Source: JAQUCI01 sp964553255 (GTDB lineage Bacteria > Bacillota_I > Bacilli_A > Erysipelotrichales > Erysipelotrichaceae). From it: a stretch of DNA of 12,693 nucleotides. A model generated the notes under the pieces. That model was not told the DNA's origin, did no database searches, and saw only the letters and a program-made list of their open reading frames with translations. Below, piece by piece: positions 1 through 7,004 of this stretch. The position numbers and the translations under genes are program-made. The stretch's first letter is position 1, and each line of letters starts with the position of its first letter. Location: assembly GCA_964553255.1 (NCBI GenBank), contig CAZKJS010000041.1, positions 1 to 12,693 of the forward strand, in the 5' to 3' direction.

Positions 1-13
1 TTTCTCAAATTAA

Positions 14-41
14 AAGTACACCCTTTTTTTAGAGTGTACTT
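14..41 (-). terminator. Intrinsic terminator downstream of galE
   Basis: On the minus strand an 8-bp perfect stem (AAGTACAC with GTGTACTT) continues past one mismatch by two more pairs to a six-base A loop. It is followed by a T-rich run (TTTTAATTT, positions 15 down to 7). It lies 30 bases beyond the galE stop and has no T-run on the plus side, so it probably ends the long rpsB-galE operon. Structure was judged by eye, without a folding energy. Confidence 0.62.
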
Positions 42-53
42 GTCATCAGTCTG

Positions 54-70
54 AGTATGCATAGCATACT
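54..70. other. Short perfect hairpin directly after the galE stop
   Basis: AGTATGC and GCATACT form a perfect 7-bp inverted repeat around a 3-base ATA centre. It abuts the galE stop codon (71-73) and precedes the terminator at 14-41. No T-run follows it on either strand, so it is more likely a 3'-end stabilising hairpin or exonuclease barrier than a terminator. That role is inferred from position alone. Confidence 0.4.
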
Positions 71-1084
71 TTAATCATTGACTCCCTCTGGGTTTATTTG
101 GTAGAAGTGCCATAAATCTTTACACATCTGATTAATATCACGTTCGGCTTTAAAACCTAATAATTGTTCTGCTTTTGTAGTATCTGCGTAACATGTAGCA
201 ATATCGCCTGGTCTTCGTTCACATATTTCATAAGGAATAATCTGAGCTGTAGCTTCTTCAAAGGCGGTCTTAATTTGCATTACTGAATAACCGATTCCAC
301 GACCAAGGTTGATCGCAGCTATTCCACTGTTTTTCTCACTATATCTTAAAGCCTTTAAGTGACCAATCGCAAGGTCGACAACATGGATATAATCTCTTAC
401 ACCAGTACCATCAATCGTATCATAATCATTTCCCCAAATACGCAGCTTTTCTCTTTTTCCAGTCGCTACTTGAGCTATATAAGGTAATAGATTGTTAGGT
501 ATACCATTTGGTGTTTCTCCAATTAAACCACTATCATGAGCACCAATGGGATTAAAATATCTTAGTAATACTATTTGCCAATTCTTATCAGCGAATGCTT
601 GATCACGCAAGATATCTTCAATCATTAGTTTTGTTCTTCCATATGGATTGGTTGGTGCTAAAGTACTTTCTTCGGTAATGGGGACTTCTTTTGGATCACC
701 ATAAACAGTAGCACTTGAGCTAAATACGAGTCGTTTTACATTGAACTGATTCATTGCTTCAAGCAGATTCAATGTTGATACTATGTTATTTTGATAATAC
801 ATTAACGGTTTCTCAACTGATTCACCTACTGCTTTATAACCAGCAAAATGAATGACGGCATCAATCTTGTTTTCTTCAAAAATTGTATTTAAAGCTTGTT
901 TGTCTAAAAGGTCTTCTTGATAAAACTTAGGAAGTGAACCTGTTATCTTCGCGATTCGATTTAAAACTTCTCTACTTGAATTACTTAAGTTATCAACAAT
1001 TACGACACTGTGTCCATCTTTCATCAACTCCACACAAGTATGACTACCGATGAATCCGGTTCCTCCGTTTACTAAAACTTTCAT
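71..1084 (-). CDS. galE: UDP-glucose 4-epimerase
   Basis: Interconverts UDP-glucose and UDP-galactose (Leloir pathway and supply of surface-polysaccharide precursors) in the cytoplasm with bound NAD. The 337-residue protein is a full-length extended short-chain dehydrogenase. It has the Rossmann glycine motif GGTGFIG at 7-13, FSSSATVYG at 121-129 containing Ser124, and the catalytic pair Tyr148 and Lys152 in NPYGRTK. The C-terminal part carries RPGD (291-294), typical of GalE substrate domains. The start is the ATG at 1084 because AAGGAG lies six bases upstream; the reading frame stays open 18 codons further into rseP, but that would overlap rseP and lacks family similarity. It is the last gene of the operon, ten bases after rseP, and its ribosome binding site includes the rseP stop codon, suggesting coupled translation. 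GalE at this position is unusual for the cluster. A UDP-GlcNAc epimerase activity cannot be excluded. Confidence 0.95.
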   Translation of the reverse strand: MKVLVNGGTGFIGSHTCVELMKDGHSVVIVDNLSNSSREVLNRIAKITGSLPKFYQEDLLDKQALNTIFEENKIDAVIHFAGYKAVGESVEKPLMYYQNNIVSTLNLLEAMNQFNVKRLVFSSSATVYGDPKEVPITEESTLAPTNPYGRTKLMIEDILRDQAFADKNWQIVLLRYFNPIGAHDSGLIGETPNGIPNNLLPYIAQVATGKREKLRIWGNDYDTIDGTGVRDYIHVVDLAIGHLKALRYSEKNSGIAAINLGRGIGYSVMQIKTAFEEATAQIIPYEICERRPGDIATCYADTTKAEQLLGFKAERDINQMCKDLWHFYQINPEGVND

Positions 1085-1094
1085 TTGTTTCTCC

Positions 1095-2162
1095 TTAGTT
1101 GAATAGTTTAATGATATCATTCCATAATATAAACACAAACAATAACATGATCAAAATCGCACTAGCATTAATTAAAGCATATTCTATTTTTTTACTGATT
1201 GGTTTACCTGTAAAAAGCTCAACAGATGTTAATAACACTCTACCACCATCAAGCATTGGTATAGGTAACAAATTAAATATACCAACATTTAACGATAATA
1301 TTGCGACAATATTTAGAAAATATATTACCCCTTCTTTAAATGAAGTGGCACTTTCCATCGTTTCACCAGTAATCTTAAAGATTGCTATTGGACCTGATAA
1401 ATTAGATAAACCACGACCTTGAACTAAATTAGCTAATGAGTTAAAAATATCAGAAGTGGTATCAATCGTATATAAACTGCCATAATAAAATGCGTTAATA
1501 ACATTTACTGGTAAAAACTCTATCTCGTTCATCGTGACACCTAATAGATAGCGTTCTAAGATAGAGTCATATTCTGGTTTTACCTTAATATAGATCATAC
1601 TAGAATCACGTTTAATTAAATACGTAGCTTCATTATGATAACTTTGAGCATACTGAACAATCGTCGCAAACGACTTTGGTTTGACCTTAACACCATCTTC
1701 ATATTCTATTTCAACAATAAGGTCATTAGCTTGCATACCAGCTAAAGCTGCTGGTGAGCCAGGTGTTACTGATGCAATAATTGGTGCAGGATATTTAACG
1801 TAATAGCCCGATAGAAGCAATAATAAAGAGAAAAAAGCTACCGCCAATACTAGATTCATGAAAATACCACTCAACATTATTATCATACGCTTAAGCGGCT
1901 TAACACCATTTAAAGTACGCTCAAATGGTACGTCAACATCACCCTCTAACTTCTCTTCACCAGCCATACGTACATAGCCACCAAAGGGTAAAGCTCTGAT
2001 ACTATATGTTGTTTCTTTACCTTTTTTAGAAAATAATTTATACCCGAAACCAAAAGAAAACTCGTGACAATATACCTTAAATAGTTTAGCAGTGACTAAA
2101 TGACCCAACTCGTGGATCAATATTATTACTCCAAGGATTAATACAAAATATATAACAGCCAT
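1095..2162 (-). CDS. rseP: RIP site-2 zinc metalloprotease (RseP/RasP family)
   Basis: Membrane-embedded protease that cleaves transmembrane segments of regulators such as anti-sigma factors and remnant signal peptides; the substrate here is unknown. The 355-residue protein has the zinc motif HELGH at 17-21 in its first membrane helix, and membrane segments near 1-27, 92-120, 280-312 and 328-350. A PDZ-like domain lies at about 125-200 (PGSPAALAG at 134-142). The second active-site motif, NLLPIPMLDGG at 297-307, includes Asp305. Length is slightly below the common 400-450 because only one PDZ domain is evident. The ATG at 2162 is preceded by AGAGGTG, which spans the end of dxr, only four bases away. 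In Bacillus-type relatives this gene sits in the same cdsA-dxr-rseP run; proS, which often follows, is instead found at 8347-10038. Confidence 0.94.
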   Translation of the reverse strand: MAVIYFVLILGVIILIHELGHLVTAKLFKVYCHEFSFGFGYKLFSKKGKETTYSIRALPFGGYVRMAGEEKLEGDVDVPFERTLNGVKPLKRMIIMLSGIFMNLVLAVAFFSLLLLLSGYYVKYPAPIIASVTPGSPAALAGMQANDLIVEIEYEDGVKVKPKSFATIVQYAQSYHNEATYLIKRDSSMIYIKVKPEYDSILERYLLGVTMNEIEFLPVNVINAFYYGSLYTIDTTSDIFNSLANLVQGRGLSNLSGPIAIFKITGETMESATSFKEGVIYFLNIVAILSLNVGIFNLLPIPMLDGGRVLLTSVELFTGKPISKKIEYALINASAILIMLLFVFILWNDIIKLFN

Positions 2163-2166
2163 TATT

Positions 2167-3303
2167 TCACACCTCTTTTAGTACAAATTCTCTGGTAATA
2201 CGATCATAATATGTAATATCATCAAGTGTAATCTCATTTACATACGATATTTCACTACATGCTTTTAGTACCAGATTTTCAATCATTAAAAATGAAATCT
2301 TATCATCAAGGAACAAGCGTACAGCTTCTTCATTAGCCGCATTCATGATTATTGGTAGATTACCCTGTAATCGACCTACTTGATATGCCAATTCAAGTAA
2401 TGGATAACGTTTTAAATCAGGTTGTTTGAACTGTAACTTACCAATAGCGGCTAAGTTTAGTTTATCAGCAACAAGCTCTAATCGTCTAGGATAACTTAAC
2501 GCATATTGTATAGGTAAGCGCATATCAGCGGTACCTAATTGGGCGATAACACTACCATCAACATATTCAACCATTGAATGAATGACGCTTTCTGGATGCA
2601 TTATGACTTCGATATCATCAAATTCCATATCAAACAACCAATGAGCCTCAATCACTTCTAAACCTTTGTTCATCATAGTAGCACTATCTATGGTAATTTT
2701 AGCACCCATTGTCCAATTAGGATGAGCAAGTGCTTCCTTTTTAGTCACATTAACAAGTTCACTACGACTTTTATCTCTTAAGCTACCACCACTAGCAGTA
2801 ATAATGAGTTTACTGATCCCTTGATGTCGCCCTGCAATAGCTTGAAAGATCGCTGAATGTTCGCTATCAATTGGTAAGATATTAACATTATTCTCTTTAG
2901 CAGCCTTAATAACAAACTTTCCACCAACTACTAATGTTTCTTTATTAGCTAGTGCGATATCTTTCTTGGCTGTGATCGCTGCCAATGTTGGTCTTAATCC
3001 AACATAACCTACCAAAGCATTGATCAATAATTCAATTGGTTGGTAAGTAGCTATTTGGATTAAACCTTCATCTCCAAACACAAAGTCAATCTTAGGATAC
3101 TTTTGTTTTAACATGTAAGCATCTTTTTGATTTAATACACATACTAAATCAGGGCTACATTTTGAAAGTATTTCTGTCAAAAGTCCCATGTTACTACCAG
3201 CACTGATAGCTACTATAGTAAACTCATCAGGATGTTGCAAGACAACATCTAGCGTTTGAATGCCAATTGATCCCGTTATACCTAAAACACCAATTTTCTT
3301 CAT
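2167..3303 (-). CDS. dxr: 1-deoxy-D-xylulose 5-phosphate reductoisomerase
   Basis: Converts 1-deoxy-D-xylulose 5-phosphate to 2-C-methyl-D-erythritol 4-phosphate with NADPH, the committed step of the MEP isoprenoid pathway. The 378 residues are full length. The NADPH-binding motif GITGSIG is at 8-14. LANKE is at 118-122. The metal ligands Asp146 and Glu148 are in PIDSEHSA, and a glycine-rich phosphate loop SGGSLRD is at 171-177. HPNW at 194-197 falls in the flexible active-site loop, and MNKGLEVIEA at 211-220 supplies further substrate and metal ligands. The start ATG overlaps the cdsA stop as ATGA (3300-3303). The stop is TGA, which argues for the standard bacterial code. Its place beside uppS and cdsA fits production of the undecaprenyl carrier. 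The loop reads SGGS where many homologues have SGGP; this should be tolerated. Confidence 0.96.
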   Translation of the reverse strand: MKKIGVLGITGSIGIQTLDVVLQHPDEFTIVAISAGSNMGLLTEILSKCSPDLVCVLNQKDAYMLKQKYPKIDFVFGDEGLIQIATYQPIELLINALVGYVGLRPTLAAITAKKDIALANKETLVVGGKFVIKAAKENNVNILPIDSEHSAIFQAIAGRHQGISKLIITASGGSLRDKSRSELVNVTKKEALAHPNWTMGAKITIDSATMMNKGLEVIEAHWLFDMEFDDIEVIMHPESVIHSMVEYVDGSVIAQLGTADMRLPIQYALSYPRRLELVADKLNLAAIGKLQFKQPDLKRYPLLELAYQVGRLQGNLPIIMNAANEEAVRLFLDDKISFLMIENLVLKACSEISYVNEITLDDITYYDRITREFVLKEV

Positions 3304-4064
3304 ACTAAAAACACCTTCATTAAAACATTGAAAACTAAAATAGCGAAAGTAAGACTATCAATACGATCTAAAACACCACCATGACCAGGGAAAATATTAC
3401 TAAAATCCTTTTCATTGAAGTGACGTTTAACCGAACTCATTGCTAAATCACCAAGTTGCGAAAAAATCGGGATCAATAAACTAGCCATAATGATAAAAAC
3501 ACTAGGCAAGTTTAGGTAGTTTAAGCCAAAGATAAGTCCACTTATCGTGCCACCCAAATAACCAAATACGGCTCCTTCTATAGTTTTTTTTGGTGATATT
3601 CGCTCATTTAGTTTATGTTTACCAAATTTAATCCCACCGAAATACGCGAAAGTATCAGTTAAATAGGTAACTAATAATAGATATACGATATTAAAGATTC
3701 CTAAAAGATAAATATCTTTAAATGTTTTTAGTACGATTACCGTAAAGAAACTAAACATAAATAAATAAGCGATTTGCTCAACATGATAATGTTCATCAAC
3801 TACATTGAGTAAAAACAAAACAATAAGCAACACAATAGTACTTTCAAATAAATAATACTGATTTACTAAAAGATTGAACAATACATAAAACGTAATGATT
3901 AAAAAAGCACTTTTAAAATCTTTTTGTTTCATTACCTTAATAAACTCATATACAACTGCTAAAGCAAATACTATTAATAAAATATCCAAATAAACTCCGC
4001 CAAGTAAGATTGGTGGTAATATTGCCATAATGATCAAAAATGCGGTTATGATCCGTTGTTTCAT
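3300..4064 (-). CDS. cdsA: Phosphatidate cytidylyltransferase (CDP-diglyceride synthase)
   Basis: Makes CDP-diacylglycerol from phosphatidic acid and CTP, the branch point of phospholipid synthesis. The 254-residue protein is strongly hydrophobic, with about seven to eight membrane segments. The family signature spans about 210-234: SSVKRHFNEKD, then PGHGGVLDR with the conserved His-Gly-Gly and Asp-Arg. A second conserved stretch, TDTFAYFGGIKFGKHKL, is at 136-152. Its length is near the usual 260-280. The gene overlaps uppS upstream and dxr downstream by four bases each (ATGA), so its translation is probably coupled to both. It lacks a strong independent ribosome binding site, consistent with reinitiation. 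Confidence 0.95.
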   Translation of the reverse strand: MKQRIITAFLIIMAILPPILLGGVYLDILLIVFALAVVYEFIKVMKQKDFKSAFLIITFYVLFNLLVNQYYLFESTIVLLIVLFLLNVVDEHYHVEQIAYLFMFSFFTVIVLKTFKDIYLLGIFNIVYLLLVTYLTDTFAYFGGIKFGKHKLNERISPKKTIEGAVFGYLGGTISGLIFGLNYLNLPSVFIIMASLLIPIFSQLGDLAMSSVKRHFNEKDFSNIFPGHGGVLDRIDSLTFAILVFNVLMKVFLV

Positions 4065-4759
4065 TTTAAGCCGCCAAACCTTCTTTCTCTTTGATAAAAG
4101 TCGTCAATGATTTTCTTGAATAGTTCTGGAGTAAACTCAGGCCAAGGTTCATCGGTAAAAGTAAGTTCAGCATAAGCTAACTTCCAAAGTAAGAAATTAG
4201 AAATACGATATTCTTTCCCTGTCCTAATCATCAGATCAACATCTGGTAGATCACCAGTATCAAGATAGCTATTAAACTGTGCTTCATCTATTTCTTGTAA
4301 GCTATTTAATTCTACCATATCTTGAATACAACTATTTACAGCAGCTAAGATTTCTTGTTTACCACCATAGTTCATCGCAAAGTTTAATATCATGCCAGTA
4401 TTATGAGCCGTTTTATTGATTGCTGCTTGTAAGACCTTAGTAGTATCTTCAGGTATTAGATTATAATCACCTATCATTTTAATTCGAATATTCTCTTTCA
4501 TTAATTCATCTAAGAATCGATTAAAAAATACTTCTGGTAGCTTCATCAAGTAATTTACTTCTTCAATTGGTCGACGCCAATTTTCGGTTGAAAATGCATA
4601 CAATGTTAAAACCGCTATATCTAACTTGTTTGCCATGATCGCAATATTGCGTACATTTTCAACACCTTGGTAGTGGCCGTATGTTCTCTCTCTTTTTTGT
4701 TTTTGAGCCCATCTACCGTTGCCATCCATGATAATGGCTACATGTCTGATCTTTTCCAT
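4061..4759 (-). CDS. uppS: Isoprenyl transferase (undecaprenyl diphosphate synthase)
   Basis: Cis-prenyltransferase that extends farnesyl diphosphate with isopentenyl diphosphate to the C55 lipid carrier used for peptidoglycan and other surface glycans. The 232-residue protein has the first signature at 11-18 (MDGNGRWA) with the metal-binding Asp12. FSTENWRRP at 56-64 is the conserved loop, and the C-terminal RTGKEYRISNFLLW replaces the common RTSGE form. AAGGAG lies five bases before the ATG at 4759. The chain-length product is inferred from family; a shorter product is possible. A hairpin separates it from frr. Its presence with dxr suggests that this organism makes its own lipid carrier and so probably some cell-surface polymer. 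Confidence 0.95.
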   Translation of the reverse strand: MEKIRHVAIIMDGNGRWAQKQKRERTYGHYQGVENVRNIAIMANKLDIAVLTLYAFSTENWRRPIEEVNYLMKLPEVFFNRFLDELMKENIRIKMIGDYNLIPEDTTKVLQAAINKTAHNTGMILNFAMNYGGKQEILAAVNSCIQDMVELNSLQEIDEAQFNSYLDTGDLPDVDLMIRTGKEYRISNFLLWKLAYAELTFTDEPWPEFTPELFKKIIDDFYQRERRFGGLK

Positions 4760-4772
4760 GTTCTCCTTTATT

Positions 4773-4800
4773 AAAGAAGCTCACGATTGTGAGCGCCTTT
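4773..4800 (-). other. Hairpin between frr and uppS, possible attenuator or processing site
   Basis: The minus-strand RNA can pair GCTCAC with GUGAGC around a four-base loop (4779-4794). After one C-U mismatch the stem continues with a G-U, a G-C and three A-U pairs out to 4773 and 4800. The lower stem uses a G-U pair that would be a mismatch on the plus strand, so the RNA form is favoured on the operon strand. The following run (TTCTTTAATAAA) is a poor U-tract, so full termination is unlikely. It sits just after the frr stop and before the uppS ribosome binding site. Confidence 0.5.
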
Positions 4801-5348
4801 TATACTGTCATTATATCTTTAGCTTTTGCTTGGGCTATCTCATCGATTCGTTTGATAAACTCATCGGTAATCTTTTGAATCTTTTCTAAAGCATCCTTTT
4901 CAAGATCTTCGGTCAAACTATCATCTTTTTTAACTAGCTCGTTTTGGTCACGACGAATATTGCGAACTGCAATCTTAGCTTCTTCAGCATCTTTATTTAC
5001 AGTCTTAACTAATTCTTTTCGTGTTTCTTCTGTTAACTGAGGTACATTTAAGCGAATGACTGTACCGTCATTGATTGGCGTTATATTGATATTAGCTTCA
5101 AAAATTGCCTTTTCAATTCCTTTAAGCGAGGTTGGATCAAAAGGTTTGATAACTAGTTGTTTACCCTCAACTACTGATATACCCGCTATTTGATTTAATG
5201 GGGTAGCCATGCCATAGTAATCGACATTGACAGCGTCTAATAGTGCTGTATTAGCACGACCAGTACGAATTTGTTTAAGTGCATGTTCAAAAGCAATAAT
5301 TGCTTTTTCCATTTTTGCTTTGGTATTGTCTAAATGTTCATTAACCAT
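4800..5348 (-). CDS. frr: Ribosome recycling factor
   Basis: Splits post-termination 70S ribosomes together with EF-G. The 182-residue protein is close to the usual 185. It shows the family pattern of an N-terminal helix with HALKQIRTGRAN, then PLNQIAGISVVEGKQLVIKP, NDGTVIRLNVPQLTEETRKEL and a long charged C-terminal helix bundle with AKIAVRNIRRD. The start ATG at 5348 is preceded by AAGGAG, which lies inside the last codons of pyrH; only three bases separate the two genes. The pyrH-frr pairing is one of the most conserved gene orders in bacteria. A hairpin follows the stop. Confidence 0.97.
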   Translation of the reverse strand: MVNEHLDNTKAKMEKAIIAFEHALKQIRTGRANTALLDAVNVDYYGMATPLNQIAGISVVEGKQLVIKPFDPTSLKGIEKAIFEANINITPINDGTVIRLNVPQLTEETRKELVKTVNKDAEEAKIAVRNIRRDQNELVKKDDSLTEDLEKDALEKIQKITDEFIKRIDEIAQAKAKDIMTV

Positions 5349-5351
5349 AAT

Positions 5352-6059
5352 TTACTCCTTTGTGATCTTAGTTCCTAAAGTATCGCCCATAACGGCTTTT
5401 TTGATATTTCCAGTTTGATTCATATCAAATACGATCAAATCAATATCATTTTCCATACACATACTGGTAGCTGTTGCATCCATGACCGCAAGATTATTTC
5501 GCAACAGATCCATATAGTTTAGTATATCATATTTTGTAGCACTTTGATCTTTTTTAGGGTCAGCGGTATAAACGCCATCAACACCATTTTTAGCCATCAA
5601 TATGACATCGGCTTTAATCTCAGAAGCTCTAAGAGCGGCTGTTGTATCTGTTGAGAAAAAAGGACTACCAGTGCCAGCACCAAATATTACTATACGTCCT
5701 TTTTCTAAATGTCTAATAGCGCGACGAATTATCACTGGTTCAGCAACTTTATTCATCTCGATAGCGGATTGAACTCGTGCTGGTACACCTAGCGCCTCTA
5801 ATGCCCCTTGTACAGCCATCGCGTTGATCACTGTTGCTAACATACCCATATAATCAGCTTGAACACGATCTATCCCCATTTCACTAGCAAATTTTCCTCG
5901 AATGAAGTTACCACCACCAACGACAATCGCGATTTCTACTTTCATATCATAGATTTCTTTGATCTCTACTGCTATTTTATTTAAAACAACAGGATCAAGA
6001 TTACGATTATTGCCGCTCAATGCTTCACCGCTTAACTTAAGTAAGATACGTTTGTACAT
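5352..6059 (-). CDS. pyrH: UMP kinase (uridylate kinase)
   Basis: Phosphorylates UMP to UDP with ATP; in bacteria it is a hexameric enzyme of the amino-acid-kinase fold, usually activated by GTP and inhibited by UTP. The 235-residue protein has KLSGEAL at 8-14, the phosphate-binding VVGGGNFIRG at 47-55, DYMGMLATVINAMAVQ at 69-84, and GAGTGSPFFSTDTTAALRA at 127-145, all diagnostic of bacterial PyrH. The start ATG follows a GAGAGGA ribosome binding site. An intrinsic terminator lies between tsf and this gene, so pyrH and everything after it probably depends on readthrough or on an internal promoter that I could not identify. Confidence 0.96.
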   Translation of the reverse strand: MYKRILLKLSGEALSGNNRNLDPVVLNKIAVEIKEIYDMKVEIAIVVGGGNFIRGKFASEMGIDRVQADYMGMLATVINAMAVQGALEALGVPARVQSAIEMNKVAEPVIIRRAIRHLEKGRIVIFGAGTGSPFFSTDTTAALRASEIKADVILMAKNGVDGVYTADPKKDQSATKYDILNYMDLLRNNLAVMDATATSMCMENDIDLIVFDMNQTGNIKKAVMGDTLGTKITKE

Positions 6060-6073
6060 ATGACATCCTCTCT

Positions 6074-6097
6074 AAAAAAGGACACAAATAAGTGTCC
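6074..6097 (-). terminator. Intrinsic (probably partial) terminator between tsf and pyrH
   Basis: The minus strand reads GGACAC, a six-base loop TTATTT, GTGTCC and then six T residues (plus-strand stem arms 6080-6085 and 6092-6097, A-run 6074-6079). This is a textbook factor-independent terminator. It begins about ten bases after the tsf stop and ends just before the pyrH ribosome binding site. It probably lets rpsB and tsf be expressed at higher level than the enzymes downstream, as is known for rpsB-tsf in other bacteria. Confidence 0.8.
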
Positions 6098-6106
6098 GTT
6101 TAATTG

Positions 6107-6994
6107 TTAAAATGATGTATTCATCACTTCTTCAGCGAAATTGTCTTCTTTCTTCTCTAAACCATCACCAACAGCGTAACGAACGAATGTTACTACTTCG
6201 GTATTGTTTTCTTTCAAAAATTGACTTACTTTTTTATCTTGATCTTTAAAGTACACTTGATCGATTAAGCTAATATCCTGTAATGATTTACTCAAGCGTC
6301 CTCTAACGATACCTTCAAGAACTTTTTCTGGTTTATCAGCTAAGCTTTCATCATTTTTGATGATTTCCATTTGAATACTTTTTTCATGTTCAATAAAATC
6401 AGCATCCATATGAGCTTGTGAAATAAACTGAGGGTTCATACTAGCAACTTGCATAGCCATATCTTTAGCAACATCCAAGTCAGTGCTATTTTTAATAACA
6501 GCAACGGCGCTAATCTTACCACCCATATGCATATAAGAACCAAAAGCATCACTTTCAGCTTTATCAACAACGACAAAACGTCTCAATGTGATCTTCTCAC
6601 CGATCGTTGCGATTGCACTTACAATAACATCTTCTAATTTTTGACCATTAACAACTAATTGTAATGCAGCATCAACATCAGCAGGATTGTTTTCTAAGAT
6701 CGCTTTTGTTGTATCATCAAGTAACTTGATGAACTGTTCGTTTTTAGCAACGAAATCGGTTTCTGAGTTTACTTCAACTAGTGCCGCACGATTGCCACTA
6801 ACCAATACCCTAGTCAAACCTTCAGCAGCAATTCTACCAGCTTTCTTAGCTGCTTTAGCTATGCCCTTTTCTCTTAACCAGTCAACAGCACGAGCAACAT
6901 CGCCATCACATTCTTGTAAAGCTTTCTTACAATCCATCATGCCGGCACCGGTCTTATCACGCAATTCTTTAACTAAACTTGCTGTAATTTCCAC
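6107..6994 (-). CDS. tsf: Translation elongation factor Ts
   Basis: Guanine nucleotide exchange factor that recycles EF-Tu. The 295-residue protein has the N-terminal UBA-like domain (about 1-40) with LRDKTGAGMMDCKKAL, then AAEGL, and the core motif SETDFVAKNEQF at 77-88, whose TDFVAKN residues contact EF-Tu. The start is GTG at 6994, read as Met: it is six bases after a perfect AGGAGG, and no ATG is in a better position. The rpsB stop TAG overlaps that AGGAGG, so translation of the two genes is likely coupled. A terminator follows the stop. Length matches the family. Confidence 0.97.
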   Translation of the reverse strand: MEITASLVKELRDKTGAGMMDCKKALQECDGDVARAVDWLREKGIAKAAKKAGRIAAEGLTRVLVSGNRAALVEVNSETDFVAKNEQFIKLLDDTTKAILENNPADVDAALQLVVNGQKLEDVIVSAIATIGEKITLRRFVVVDKAESDAFGSYMHMGGKISAVAVIKNSTDLDVAKDMAMQVASMNPQFISQAHMDADFIEHEKSIQMEIIKNDESLADKPEKVLEGIVRGRLSKSLQDISLIDQVYFKDQDKKVSQFLKENNTEVVTFVRYAVGDGLEKKEDNFAEEVMNTSF

Positions 6995-7004
6995 GTTATG
7001 CCTC

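Noticed and set aside
1085..1138. Earlier galE start giving an 18-residue N-terminal extension
   Set aside because: It would overlap the rseP coding region and precede the normal GalE N-terminus; AAGGAG supports the ATG at 1084.
1099..1422. Plus-strand open frame of 107 codons inside rseP
   Set aside because: Antisense of conserved rseP sequence, including the LDGG motif region; no family features or ribosome binding site.
2167..2169. Recoding of TGA as tryptophan (Mollicutes code 4)
   Set aside because: dxr, cdsA, uppS and the aminotransferase end at TGA at the expected family length, and Trp is encoded by TGG throughout.
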